Source: JAYOEY01 sp038120295
GTDB lineage: Bacteria > Pseudomonadota > Alphaproteobacteria > MPNO01 > UBA2964
Length of the DNA stretch: 64,000 nt
Assembly: GCA_038120295.1 (NCBI GenBank)
Contig: JAYOLL010000012.1
Location: 1-64,000, forward strand
Direction of reading: 5' to 3'
A program made the translations under genes and the position numbers. Below, in pieces: positions 54,359 to 63,096 of the stretch (the first letter of the stretch is position 1; every line of letters starts with the position of its first letter). Below the pieces are notes generated by a model. The model did no database searches and was not told where the DNA came from. It saw only the letters and a list, made by a program, of their open reading frames with translations.

Positions 54359-56401
54359 ATGGCTGGAGCACTCTCAACCGGCGTTCGATGCGCTGCTTTC
54401 GTCGGGTCCTATCTCAGCGGTAAGACCACTCTCATGGAGTCGTTGCTTTTTGCGACCGGTGCAGTTCCTCGCAAGGGCAGCGTCAAGGAAGGCAATTCGG
54501 TTGGCGATTCCGTGCCGGAAGCGCGCGAGCGGCAGATGAGCACGGAGATTTCTGTCGCGCATACCGAGTTTCTCGGCGACGAATGGGCGTTTGTTGATTG
54601 CCCAGGTTCGATCGAGCTGGCGCAGGAAGCCTACAATGCTCTGAATGCCTGCGATGTCGCTGTTGTTGTCTGCGAACCGCAGGCGGAAAAGGCTGTCGCG
54701 TTGACGCCGATCTTCCGTTACCTGCAGGCTAATTCAATTCCGCATATGGTGTTCATCAACAAGATGGACCATGCCACTCAGCCGGTTGAAGGGGTGCTGG
54801 ATGCGCTGCAGGCCGTTTCGGGCCGTCCGCTGGTACTGCGGCAGATTCCCATCGGCGGCGGCGATGCGCCGACCGGTTATGTCGACCTGGTGAGCGAGCG
54901 TGCCTACGAATACAAGCCGGGCGAGGCATCCGCCCTGATTTCCATTCCGGACGATATGTCGGACGACGAGGAACTTGCCCGGCAGGTCATGCTGGAATCG
55001 CTCGCCGATTTCGATGACGATCTGATGGAACAGATCCTCGAGGATGCGATCCCTGCGACCGACGAGGTCTATCAGCAGCTTACTAAGGATTTGCGCGAAG
55101 GGTTGATCGTCCCCGTGTTCGTCGGCGCTGCCGAGCACGATCATGGCGTCAGACGGCTGCTGAAGGCGCTGCGCCACGAAACGCCTGACCCAGACGCGAC
55201 CGCGGAACGGCTGGGCCTCGATATGGATGGAGAGGCCGTTGTCCAGGTGTTCAAGACAGTTCATGCCGCACAGGCCGGTAAACTGTCGATCGCACGAGTC
55301 TGGCGCGGCGAAATCGGAGAGGGCGAAACGCTTAACGGGCACCGGGTCGGCGGGCTGTCGCGTCTGATGGGCGGCAACCAGACTAAGCTGTCGAACGCGA
55401 CGCTCGGCGATGTCGTGGCTCTCGGTCGGATGGAAGACGTGCATACCGGAGACGCGTTGACTCCGTCCGGCAACCGGCCCGACCGGCTGGCCGACTGGCC
55501 GGAGCCGATACGGCCGGTCTATTCGTTTGCGATTGAGGCCGAGAACCGGGCCGATGAGGTCAAGTTGACCGGCGCGCTGCAGCGCCTCAATGAGGAAGAC
55601 CCATCGGTTTCCTATCGGCAGGACACCGATATGCATCAGCTGCTGCTGCTTGGGCAGGGGGAGATTCACCTGAAGCTCGCGGTCGAGAAGCTGAAGAACA
55701 AATATAACGTCGCCGCAACGACGGCGCGGCCCCGGGTGCCCTATAAGGAAACCATCCGAAAGCCCGTATCCCAGCATGCGCGGTTCAAGCGGCAGAGCGG
55801 CGGCCACGGGATGTTCGGCGACGTTCATGTCGACATAAAGCCCCTGCCGCGCGGTTGCGGATTCGAATTCGCCGATACGGTTGTCGGCGGCGCCGTACCG
55901 AAACAGTACATCCCCGCGGTGGAGGCTGGTGCCAGGGAGTTCATGGATCAGGGTCCACTCGGATTCCCGGTGGTCGATGTGTCGGTGACCCTGACCGACG
56001 GCCAGTTTCATGCGGTCGACAGCAACGAGATGTCTTTCAAGCTGGCGGCGCGCGAGGCCATGAAGGAAGGGCTTCCGAAATGCAGCCCGGTGCTGCTGGA
56101 GCCCATCCTGCAGGTGACGATTGACGTGCCGTCGGATCACACCAACAAGGTGCACGGGCTGATCAGCGGCAGGCGTGGCCAAATTCTGGGATTCGACGCC
56201 AAGGAGGGCTGGTCCGGCTGGGACCAGGTGCAGGCGATGATGCCGCAGTCTGAGATCGATGACCTGATCATCGAGCTGCGATCCCTGACCCAGGGCGTGG
56301 CTACCTTCCAGGCCGTGTTCGACCATCTGCAGGAGCTGACCGGAAAGCAGGCTGACGACGTGGTCGCGCAGCATAGGGAAGCGGTGCCGGAAGCTTCGTA
56401 G
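54359..56401 (+). CDS. elongation factor G paralogue
   Basis: 680-residue GTPase with full EF-G domain order. G1 reads GSYLSGKTTLME instead of the usual GHIDAGKTTT; G3 is DCPGSIEL in place of D-x-PGH; G4 is NKMD. Domains II-V continue through GHGMFGDVHVDIKP and IPAVEAGAREFMDQGPLG. The loss of the DTPGH histidine (here Ser) suggests altered GTP hydrolysis, as in the EF-G-like/FusA2 group, not the housekeeping factor. GGGAGG is 6 bases before ATG. Confidence 0.88.
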   Translation: MAGALSTGVRCAAFVGSYLSGKTTLMESLLFATGAVPRKGSVKEGNSVGDSVPEARERQMSTEISVAHTEFLGDEWAFVDCPGSIELAQEAYNALNACDVAVVVCEPQAEKAVALTPIFRYLQANSIPHMVFINKMDHATQPVEGVLDALQAVSGRPLVLRQIPIGGGDAPTGYVDLVSERAYEYKPGEASALISIPDDMSDDEELARQVMLESLADFDDDLMEQILEDAIPATDEVYQQLTKDLREGLIVPVFVGAAEHDHGVRRLLKALRHETPDPDATAERLGLDMDGEAVVQVFKTVHAAQAGKLSIARVWRGEIGEGETLNGHRVGGLSRLMGGNQTKLSNATLGDVVALGRMEDVHTGDALTPSGNRPDRLADWPEPIRPVYSFAIEAENRADEVKLTGALQRLNEEDPSVSYRQDTDMHQLLLLGQGEIHLKLAVEKLKNKYNVAATTARPRVPYKETIRKPVSQHARFKRQSGGHGMFGDVHVDIKPLPRGCGFEFADTVVGGAVPKQYIPAVEAGAREFMDQGPLGFPVVDVSVTLTDGQFHAVDSNEMSFKLAAREAMKEGLPKCSPVLLEPILQVTIDVPSDHTNKVHGLISGRRGQILGFDAKEGWSGWDQVQAMMPQSEIDDLIIELRSLTQGVATFQAVFDHLQELTGKQADDVVAQHREAVPEAS

Positions 56402-56530
56402 TCTCGAACCTGCCTGGCCCAGGTCGTACAGGCCGTTCTTCATGCCGTTCACAGTATGGTGAGGCGTGTTGCGCCGCATCGTTCTACGCCCATATGCTGT
56501 ACATCGACCGAACGAACAGGAGGCAGGCGA

Positions 56531-57511
56531 ATGCTGACCCGCGTTAAACGCAGCTGGGAGATGCCGGAATCTCAGGCGACGCCTGAAAGCGTCTTTCTCG
56601 ACCGCCGCAGGCTGGTGAAAACACTGGCGGCCGGACCGGTTCTCGCTGCCGGGGCCGCGGCCGGGCTAGGATTGCCGTCCGGGTCGGCCCTGGCGGCGGC
56701 AGGCGATCCATCCGCGTCGCTCTACCCGGTGCAGAGAAATCTGCGATACCGGCTCGACCGCGACATCACGGACGAAAAGGCGGCGACGACCTACAACAAT
56801 TTCTACGAATTCGGCTCGCACAAGCAGATTTCGAAGGCGGCGCAGGAGCTCAGGATTCGGCCCTGGAACGTCGTTATTGACGGCATGGTCGAAAAAAAGA
56901 TCGAAATCGGCATCGACGACCTTCTGAAGAAAATGCCGCTGGAAGAGCGCCTGTATCGTTTTCGCTGCGTAGAAGCATGGTCTATGGCGGTGCCGTGGTC
57001 CGGCTTCCCCATGGCCGAACTGGTAAAATTCGCGAAACCGACATCCGGTGCGAAATACGTGGCGATGGAAACCTTCAGTGACAGGTCGATGGCACCCGGG
57101 CTGAAACAGAGCTGGTATCCGTGGCCCTATCTCGAAGGGCTAACGATGGAAGAAGCGACGAACGAGCTCGCGTTTATCGGTGCCGGGCTATACGGCAAGC
57201 CCATGCCGAAGCAGAACGGCGCGCCGCTGCGGCTTGTCGTGCCCTGGAAGTACGGGTTCAAATCCATCAAGTCGCTGGTTCGTTTCACTTTTACCGACAA
57301 GCGTCCCAAGAGCTTCTGGATGAAGGTCGCCGGCAACGAGTACGGCTTCTGGGCCAATGTGAACCCGGAAGTCGATCACGCGCGCTGGAGTCAGGCCAGC
57401 GAAGAGGTGATCGGCACCGGAAAGCGCGTGCCCACCCTGCTCTATAACGGCTATGCCGACCAGGTCGCCGGTCTCTACAGGAACATCAAGGACGAAGATC
57501 TGTTTCACTGA
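56531..57511 (+). CDS. msrP: MsrP (YedY) molybdopterin protein-methionine-sulfoxide reductase
   Basis: 326-residue periplasmic Mo enzyme. A Tat-type signal with DRRRLVK (about 24-30) and Ala-rich hydrophobic stretch to about 57; the Mo-ligand cysteine is in RFRCVEAWSM (Cys146). RLVVPWKYGFKSIKSLV and the substrate loop are present. Repairs oxidised methionine in envelope proteins. The heme partner MsrQ is usually encoded next to it; none follows here. GGAGG precedes ATG 56531. Confidence 0.92.
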   Translation: MLTRVKRSWEMPESQATPESVFLDRRRLVKTLAAGPVLAAGAAAGLGLPSGSALAAAGDPSASLYPVQRNLRYRLDRDITDEKAATTYNNFYEFGSHKQISKAAQELRIRPWNVVIDGMVEKKIEIGIDDLLKKMPLEERLYRFRCVEAWSMAVPWSGFPMAELVKFAKPTSGAKYVAMETFSDRSMAPGLKQSWYPWPYLEGLTMEEATNELAFIGAGLYGKPMPKQNGAPLRLVVPWKYGFKSIKSLVRFTFTDKRPKSFWMKVAGNEYGFWANVNPEVDHARWSQASEEVIGTGKRVPTLLYNGYADQVAGLYRNIKDEDLFH

Positions 57512-57531
57512 TCGGGGCGCCAGACCGTAGA

Positions 57532-57604
57532 AGATCGCCGGGACAAGCCCGGCGATGACATGCTTTATTCAGTTCGTCATGCCCGGACTTGTTCCGGGGC
57601 ATCT
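57532..57604. repeat. intergenic palindromic repeat, family A, copy 2
   Basis: AGATCGCCGGGACAAG...GATGACA (57532-57560) and CGTCATGCCCGGACTTGTTC...CATCT (57575-57604) are inverse copies of a 29-30 base unit, spacer 14. The order of the two units is reversed relative to 7926-8009. Confidence 0.85.
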
Positions 57605-57701
57605 TTCCGCCATAGTGCGTCGATCTGCGTGACGCTCTTGTGACAGGCCGTCGGCAGGGCGTATTCTTGCGGGTAATCTGCCAGTTGCGAGGAATGTTCC
57701 C

Positions 57702-58778
57702 ATGCCCGATACAATTCAGGCAATCGCCAACCCGTACGAACCCTCGAGCCGTTATCGCGAGCCTGCCGAGCTGTTGAAGCCGGTGGTCGACCCGGCCGGC
57801 TGGTATCCGGCTGATTTTTCTGACCGGGAAAGATGGATGTACCGTCTTTCGGACTCAGAGATCGGAGAGCTCCATGACGCGGTCGCTTCGGTGGAAGCGC
57901 GTGGGATGGACCTCAAGGACATTACCAAAGAAGACTTCCCGCTCCCTAACCTTGGACCGGTGCTCGACGATTTCGCCGAAGAGCTGATGATGGGGCGCGG
58001 GTTCGGGCTGATCCGCGGTCTGCCGACGGAAGGCCGCACCCGGCTGCAGATGGCGGCTGCATTCTGGGGCATTGGAACCTATATGGGGACCGCCAAGTCG
58101 CAGAACACCAAAGGGCACCTGCTCGGCCATGTGAAGGATATCGGCGGCAGCTACAAGACCGGGCGCGGCTATATGTCGCGCGATGCGCTGATGTTCCACA
58201 CTGACCGGGCCGACATTCTGTCGCTGTGCTGTCTCAACAACGCCAAATCGGGCGGCGAACACCGGATCGCCAGTTCGGTGACGCTCTATAACGAGATGCT
58301 CAAGCGCCGGCCCGACCTCGCGAAGGAGCTGACCTGGCGGTTCTACCGGCTGCGCAAGGGCGAGATTCCGCCCGATCAGCCGCAGCGCGACTGGGTACGC
58401 GAGCCGATTTTCTCGGTACAGGACGGATTTCTCTCGACCCGCGGGCCGAGCGCGCCGGTGTTCAAGGCTCAGGAACTGCCTGACGTGCCGAAGCTGACCG
58501 ACGCTCAGAAGGAAGCGATCGATATGTTCATGTCTGTCGCGGCGGAGGTTTCTGTCGGCATCGATTTCGAACCCGGCGATATTTCCTTCGTGGTCAATCA
58601 TGTCGTTCTGCACGCCCGCACCGATTACGAGGACTGGGACGAGGACGACCGCAAGCGGCATTTGCTGCGCCTCTGGCTGCGTACCGGCCGGCGCCCGCTG
58701 CAGGAAGATGTCGCCCAGGCGCTGGCTGGCGTGGTGGACGAAAAGACAGTGTTTCAGACCCCGCTTGAAGCCGAATAA
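57702..58778 (+). CDS. TauD/TfdA family dioxygenase
   Basis: 358-residue Fe(II)/2-oxoglutarate-type dioxygenase, longer than most (an N-terminal region of about 90 residues precedes the core). H-x-D is in LMFHTDRADI (His166, Asp168); the distal His and Arg lie in NHVVLHARTDYEDWDEDDRKRHLLRLWL. GAGGAA is 7 bases upstream. Not in an obvious operon; the next gene is convergent. Confidence 0.86.
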   Translation: MPDTIQAIANPYEPSSRYREPAELLKPVVDPAGWYPADFSDRERWMYRLSDSEIGELHDAVASVEARGMDLKDITKEDFPLPNLGPVLDDFAEELMMGRGFGLIRGLPTEGRTRLQMAAAFWGIGTYMGTAKSQNTKGHLLGHVKDIGGSYKTGRGYMSRDALMFHTDRADILSLCCLNNAKSGGEHRIASSVTLYNEMLKRRPDLAKELTWRFYRLRKGEIPPDQPQRDWVREPIFSVQDGFLSTRGPSAPVFKAQELPDVPKLTDAQKEAIDMFMSVAAEVSVGIDFEPGDISFVVNHVVLHARTDYEDWDEDDRKRHLLRLWLRTGRRPLQEDVAQALAGVVDEKTVFQTPLEAE

Positions 58779-58821
58779 GCCTCAGCGTCATCAGGGCTCG
58801 CACTGAGTCCGCCGACTGAGC

Positions 58822-59703
58822 CTACCCCTTCCTGACCTCGACCCGGGCCATCCAGGTCGTTGCGATGGCGATTACGCCGGCTCCGACCCACGTCCAGATT
58901 TCGGTCAGCTGGTCGAACGCGTACCAGGAGATGACGGCGACGATGGGCAGGCGGAAGAACAGGATCGGCGAGACGAGGCTCGCTTCGGCGAGGCTGAAGG
59001 ACCGGGTCAGGCAGTACTGCGCGCTGATGCCGGCCATGCCGAACGCCAGCAGCAGCGGCCAGATATCCAGCGAGACTGGTTCCCAGTAAATCACGGCGGG
59101 GATGGCCGCGAGCGGGATCGTGAACAGGAAATTGAATCCCATGATCGTCGGGACCTTGTCGTATCGGGAGAGATAGCGTGCATAGGTGTCCGACACGGCG
59201 TGGAAAGCCGCCGAGGAGAGCGCCATCATTATCCCTAGGTTGAGTTCCGCGAATCCCGGCCGGACGATTATCAGGACGCCGGCAAATCCGATCAGTGTGG
59301 CGATCAGCCGGTGGGACAGGATTTTTTCGCCCAGGATCAGAACCGCGGCGATCATCGTAAAGATCGGCAGGGTGAACTGAAGCGCCACCGAATCGCCTAC
59401 ATTGATCAGGACCAGGGAATAATAGCCGGTGCACATGCCCAGGAATCCCAGCGTCGCCCGCTTGGCATGCTGGAACGGAATGGCTGTTTTCAGGGTCGCG
59501 ATGTCGCTTCCCAGCATAACCGGCAGAACAATGGTCGTGCCCAGCAGCTGACGGAACAGGATCGCCTGAAAAACCGTCAGCCCGGCGTCCTGCAGACCTT
59601 TCACCAGGGTGAAGGAAAGAGAAAAGAACACCGTAGCGGCCAGCATCCACAGCATGCCGGCAATTGGCACATGTCTGTCGGCGGCGGCTCCCGGTGCGTT
59701 CAT
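58822..59703 (-). CDS. DMT-superfamily EamA transporter
   Basis: 293-residue protein with ten hydrophobic segments in two EamA repeats: MLWMLAATVFFSLSFTLVKGL at the start and IMMALSSAAFHAVSDTYARYL at mid-protein. ATG 59703 has AAGGA 5 bases upstream. Substrate unknown, often amino acids or metabolites. Convergent with the dioxygenase. Confidence 0.88.
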   Translation of the reverse strand: MNAPGAAADRHVPIAGMLWMLAATVFFSLSFTLVKGLQDAGLTVFQAILFRQLLGTTIVLPVMLGSDIATLKTAIPFQHAKRATLGFLGMCTGYYSLVLINVGDSVALQFTLPIFTMIAAVLILGEKILSHRLIATLIGFAGVLIIVRPGFAELNLGIMMALSSAAFHAVSDTYARYLSRYDKVPTIMGFNFLFTIPLAAIPAVIYWEPVSLDIWPLLLAFGMAGISAQYCLTRSFSLAEASLVSPILFFRLPIVAVISWYAFDQLTEIWTWVGAGVIAIATTWMARVEVRKG

Positions 59704-59855
59704 CGGTCCTTCCCGTTCGCGAAACAGCCGGTGCACGAGCGCCGGGCGGATAGAGGCGTGATCCTACCAGCATGACGCCGTCATTGCCGCCAGCTTTCCA
59801 AATGCCCCTTGCGCGGGTACGATTTTGCAAATGAATAAACAGGGAAGGCAATACG

Positions 59856-60983
59856 ATGGATACGATCAGCAACCCGATCAACGCTTACGATGGCGACGGG
59901 CATGTCGAGGAATGGGAAGGCACGTTTTCCGACGAATATCTGGAACCGGCCTTCCGGGACCGCCGGCCGACCGTTTTCGAGACCGGCGAGTTCGAGCACG
60001 ATTACAAATGGCTGATCGACGGCGATGAACTGCGGATCGGCGGCTCGCCGTCGTCCAGGAACGGAGTGGTTTCCACCGAATAAGTCAAGATTGCCAAGTG
60101 GCGCGGCCCGCATGAATCGGGTGAGTTTCATTCCGCAAAGGACCGTCTCGCCGTGATGGATGCCGAGGACACCTGGCTCTCGGTCAACTATCCGACCCTG
60201 TTCCTGCAATGGCCGGTGGCGACGGATCCGGCGCTCAATCAGGCGCTGACACGGGCCTACAACAACTGGGTTGCCGATATCTCGGACCAGGCCCCCGACC
60301 GGCTCAAATGGGTCACCGTGATCGATGCGTTCGACCCCGCCCAAGCCGTGCGCGAAATGATCCGCACCAAGGATATGGGCTCGGTCGGCGTGATGGTGCT
60401 TGGCGATTACGGCGCGAAGGGGCTGGATCATCCCGATTTCGAACCGATCTGGGCCTGCGCCAACGATATCGATATGCCGGTCAACGTCCATCCTGGCACC
60501 GGCGCCCTTGATGCGTGGNNNNNNNNNNTCTGTTCGAGCGGCATTCTAGACCGTTATCCGAATATGAAGGTGTCGTTCCTCGAAACCGGCTGCACCTGGG
60601 TCGATTTCGCGGTCGAGGTGATGGATTTCACCATCGACAACATCCGCGAGCGGATCGAGCGCGACGCGCTTCGTAGCGAACACCAGGCGATAATCGATCG
60701 CGGCCTGCCGAAGATGACGCCGAAGGAATATATCGAGGCCGGGCGCATCTATATCGGGTTCGAGGTCGACGACGACCTGCTGCCCTACATGGTGGAAAAA
60801 TACGGCACCGATTGCTGGGTCTATGCCAGCGACATTCCGCATTCGCACCGGAAGCCGGATTCGGCGAAATATGTGCTCAACCGGTCCGACCTGTCCGATG
60901 AGGCCAAATCGAAGATCCTTTGGGCGGGAACGTCGCAGCTCTACGGGTTCGAGTCGCCGGTGGAGGCGCGCTCGGTGGCGTAA
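59856..60983 (+). pseudogene. amidohydrolase family 2, broken by TAA and an assembly gap
   Basis: One frame carries an amidohydrolase-2 protein: AYDGDGHVEEWE (early metal motif), MPVNVHPGTGALDAW, CSSGILDRYPNMKVSFLETGCTWV, and WVYASDIPHSHRKPD (late Asp). Two defects: an in-frame TAA at 60081-60083 (codon 76) and ten Ns at 60519-60528 between ALDAW and the downstream block, where family members carry additional residues. TAA could be a point mutation or a sequencing error; the N run is a scaffold gap of unknown true length. GGGAAGG precedes ATG 59856. Confidence 0.83.
60519..60528. other. assembly gap (10 N)
   Basis: Ten consecutive Ns within the amidohydrolase frame. The round number suggests a placeholder; the true missing length is unknown. 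Confidence 0.99.
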
Positions 60984-61003
60984 GCCGCCAAGGTACGTCC
61001 GTG

Positions 61004-61666
61004 TTATTTCCAGTGCGGCGGGTAGGCGTTGTCGTAGCCCCGTAAAGCCTCGACGCGTTCCGCCCAGACCGCCAGGTTGGAAAAGTGTTCTTTGAGCGGG
61101 TGCAGGCCCAGCTCCAGCGGCTTCGCTTCTTCACGCCCGGTGGCGCGCATAAGCTGCATTATCACTGGATAAACGACGAGGTCGGCTGCACTCAAGGCCG
61201 CGCCGGCGAGCCACGGAGTCGATGACAGGCCTGAATCGAGTGCGCTCAGTTCCGCGCGTACCTTGCTGCCGGCATCGGCAATCGCTCCCGCGAACTCCTG
61301 AGCCTTGCCGCGAAACAAAGGTCGCGAAATTTCGCCCACGGGTTTGCGCAGATTGCCGTCGCATTCACAGACGATTTGCCAGATACGCGCGGTTTCCAGA
61401 GGGCCGGTTCCGAACAGCTGCGGTTCGGGATATGCCGCGTCGAGATAGGCGAGAATGGCGAGCGTCTCGGAGACCGTCGTTCCATCCTCGACGAACACGG
61501 GCACCTGGCCGCGGGGGTTAATTTTCAGATATTCCGGGCTTTTCTGCTCGCTTTTGGAATTGTCCAGACGGTGTGGATGGAAATCGAGCCTCTTGACCTC
61601 CAGCGCCAGCATGACGCTCCAGCAGGGCGGTGACCCCGAAATGAAATAGAGGTCTCGTCCGGTCAT
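61004..61666 (-). CDS. glutathione S-transferase family protein
   Basis: 220-residue GST. N-terminal thioredoxin-like part with LYFISGSPPCWSVMLALEVKRL and the cis-Pro/GSH motif NPRGQVPVFVEDG plus ETLAILAYLD; C-terminal helical domain ends YDNAYPPHW. ATG 61666 lies five bases after the stop of the TauD gene upstream on the minus strand, so the two are one operon. Longer frames are not supported. Confidence 0.86.
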   Translation of the reverse strand: MTGRDLYFISGSPPCWSVMLALEVKRLDFHPHRLDNSKSEQKSPEYLKINPRGQVPVFVEDGTTVSETLAILAYLDAAYPEPQLFGTGPLETARIWQIVCECDGNLRKPVGEISRPLFRGKAQEFAGAIADAGSKVRAELSALDSGLSSTPWLAGAALSAADLVVYPVIMQLMRATGREEAKPLELGLHPLKEHFSNLAVWAERVEALRGYDNAYPPHWK

Positions 61667-61671
61667 CGTCT

Positions 61672-62505
61672 TCAGGCCGGTATGACCCTGTCGGTGCCCT
61701 CGATCTGGATGCGGTAGCCCGAGCGCGTATGCGGGTAGTAATCCCATAGTGCGCGGTGGTGGGTGCAGCGATTGTCCCAGAACGCCACCGAATGGGGCTC
61801 CCAGCGGAAACGCACCTGAAAATTCGGATGTTCGCAGTGCCGGTAAAGGTAATTCAGGACCGCGTCGCTCTCGTCCTTCGAGACCCCGCAAATTTGCGTG
61901 ACGAAGATCGGATTGACGAACAGCAGCTTTTTCCCCGTCACCGGATGTTTGGCGACGATCGGCTGTTCCGTGACCGGCAGGTTGTTGTTTGCCGTCCGGG
62001 CGAACGCGCCGGCGCCGTCATGCAGGGCGGTCATGCCCTCAAGATAACGCTTCATGGCGTCCGACAGCGCGTCGTACGCGGCGTACATGCTGGCGAACAT
62101 GGTGTCGCCGCCGCCTGCGGGCGGCACGGTATGGATATAGAGAATGGTCCCCATTGGCGGGGTTTCCATGCAGGATTGATCGGTGTGCCAGATTTCGTTG
62201 CCCGACACCGAGGTGGAGTTCTCGTTGAAATGCAGCGCCCGAACGGCGGGGTAATCGTCGAGCTGCTTCGAGTTGGTGCCGTCGCCGCCGACGCTGACAT
62301 GCAGCTTGCCGAAATGCTCGCCCAGCGCCTGCTGTGTCGCATGGGTCAGTTCCTGGTTGCGGAAGAACAGCACCAGATGCTGCATCAGAGCCTCGCGCAG
62401 ATCTTCCACCGTATCCGGCGACAGTTCCTGCGTAAGATCGATGTTCTCGATATAAGCGCCGATATTGGGCGTCGCCGGGGTGACCGAAATTGTTTTGTAT
62501 GCCAT
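61672..62505 (-). CDS. TauD/TfdA family dioxygenase
   Basis: 277-residue Fe(II)/2-oxoglutarate dioxygenase, the most canonical of the four here. H-x-D in EIWHTDQSCM (His107, Asp109), distal His in WDNRCTHHRALWDYYP, Arg in THTRSGYRIQIEG-like PHTRSGYR. AGGAA is 8 bases before ATG 62505. It is co-transcribed with the GST gene. The tandem sRNA units lie upstream on the same strand. Confidence 0.9.
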   Translation of the reverse strand: MAYKTISVTPATPNIGAYIENIDLTQELSPDTVEDLREALMQHLVLFFRNQELTHATQQALGEHFGKLHVSVGGDGTNSKQLDDYPAVRALHFNENSTSVSGNEIWHTDQSCMETPPMGTILYIHTVPPAGGGDTMFASMYAAYDALSDAMKRYLEGMTALHDGAGAFARTANNNLPVTEQPIVAKHPVTGKKLLFVNPIFVTQICGVSKDESDAVLNYLYRHCEHPNFQVRFRWEPHSVAFWDNRCTHHRALWDYYPHTRSGYRIQIEGTDRVIPA

Positions 62506-62609
62506 CGCGTTCTTCCTGCCTGAAACGACTACGGCAAGCATGACTCCAAAGTGCGGAGTGGGCAAAACCAAAAACAGCGGCTTGCGTTACAGACTGTCCG
62601 GTTCCTGAG

Positions 62610-62643
62610 AAATAAAACGGCGGTCTGCGTTGTCAGACCGCCG
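62610..62643 (-). terminator. Rho-independent terminator of the distal sRNA copy
   Basis: On the minus strand CGGCGGTCTG pairs perfectly with CAGACCGCCG across a six-base loop and is followed by TTTTATTT. Strong intrinsic terminator. Confidence 0.88.
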
Positions 62644-62696
62644 AAGTTTGACGGGATGTCCGCGGGGAAAACGGAGAGCCCGTCTGACCTCAATAC
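62611..62696 (-). ncRNA. putative small RNA, tandem copy 2
   Basis: About 86 bases, predicted start G at 62696 from TATATT (62703-62708). It opens GTATTGAGG. The body hairpin is GACGGG...CCCGTC enclosing TCCG...CGGA with a loop TTTTCCCCG, then the terminator. It aligns with the unit at 62790-62878 in its opening, C-rich loop, GACATC/GGCATC stretch and terminator position. No open frame with a ribosome site was seen. Confidence 0.68.
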
Positions 62697-62702
62697 AACT
62701 TC

Positions 62703-62745
62703 AATATAGGATGCCCAGGGCTGGGACGATGTGACGACTCGCACA
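62703..62745 (-). promoter_or_regulatory. class II CRP-like promoter of sRNA copy 2
   Basis: TGTGACGACTCGCACA (62730-62745), 9 of 10 consensus bases of TGTGA-N6-TCACA, is followed on the minus strand by 18 bases, TCC, then the -10 TATATT. The palindrome centre is 41.5 bases before the predicted start, the classic class II position. Confidence 0.62.
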
Positions 62746-62788
62746 CTTCTGTCGTTTCCAGGCCGTCTGGGATCGGGAGGTAGACTTC

Positions 62789-62825
62789 TGAAAAGAAAGC
62801 GGCGATCCGTTCGTTGAACCGCCGC
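62789..62825 (-). terminator. Rho-independent terminator of the proximal sRNA copy
   Basis: On the minus strand GCGGCGG and the downstream CGCCGC form the stem, followed by TTTCTTTTC. Confidence 0.82.
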
Positions 62826-62878
62826 AATATAACGAGATGCCCAAAGGGGAGAGTGGGCAGTTCGTGTGAGCCTCAATA
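62790..62878 (-). ncRNA. putative small RNA, tandem copy 1
   Basis: About 89 bases, predicted start 62878, opening TATTGAGG. Main hairpin TGCCCA...TGGGCA with the C-rich loop CTCTCCCCTT, then ATCTCGTTATATTG and the terminator. It shares the promoter, the opening, the loop type and the terminator position with copy 2, but the stems differ in sequence, which suggests conserved architecture rather than recent copying. Confidence 0.68.
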
Positions 62879-62884
62879 CAGTTG

Positions 62885-62927
62885 AATATTGGAGCGGGAG
62901 AAGAATCGTGGCGTGATGAACATCACA
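62885..62927 (-). promoter_or_regulatory. class II CRP-like promoter of sRNA copy 1
   Basis: On the minus strand TGTGATGTTCATCACG (62912-62927) is 9 of 10 consensus bases for a CRP-type site. Eighteen bases and TCC follow, then the -10 AATATT (62885-62890), giving a centre at -41.5 relative to 62878, exactly as in copy 2. Confidence 0.62.
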
Positions 62928-63096
62928 GAGATTAGAGGATTTCCCCTGCAATCGGCACTTGTCTTCTCATGAAACCGTCATCGAGCCGAAGTTGACCACG
63001 TGTGGTCAGTCAGGGTCGGCCCAGCGTCTCCTTACTTCGGAAGCGCCATTCGTAGCCGTCACCGCCGGGCTCGCGGCCGCAGCTGGAGAAACCCGT
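62928..63096. other. gap with a palindrome, no gene seen
   Basis: Between the sRNA promoter and the end of the PPK2 gene I see no convincing coding frame. TGACCAC and GTGGTCA (62994-63009, two-base centre) form an operator-like inverted repeat of unknown meaning. Confidence 0.5.

Noticed and set aside
54734..56479. Long open frame (581 codons) on the minus strand inside the EF-G paralogue
   Set aside because: Antisense shadow typical of high-GC codon use; no motifs, and the plus-strand gene is intact with all EF-G domains.
57702..58778. Operon with msrP
   Set aside because: 190 bases with a palindromic repeat separate them and the ribosome site is independent.
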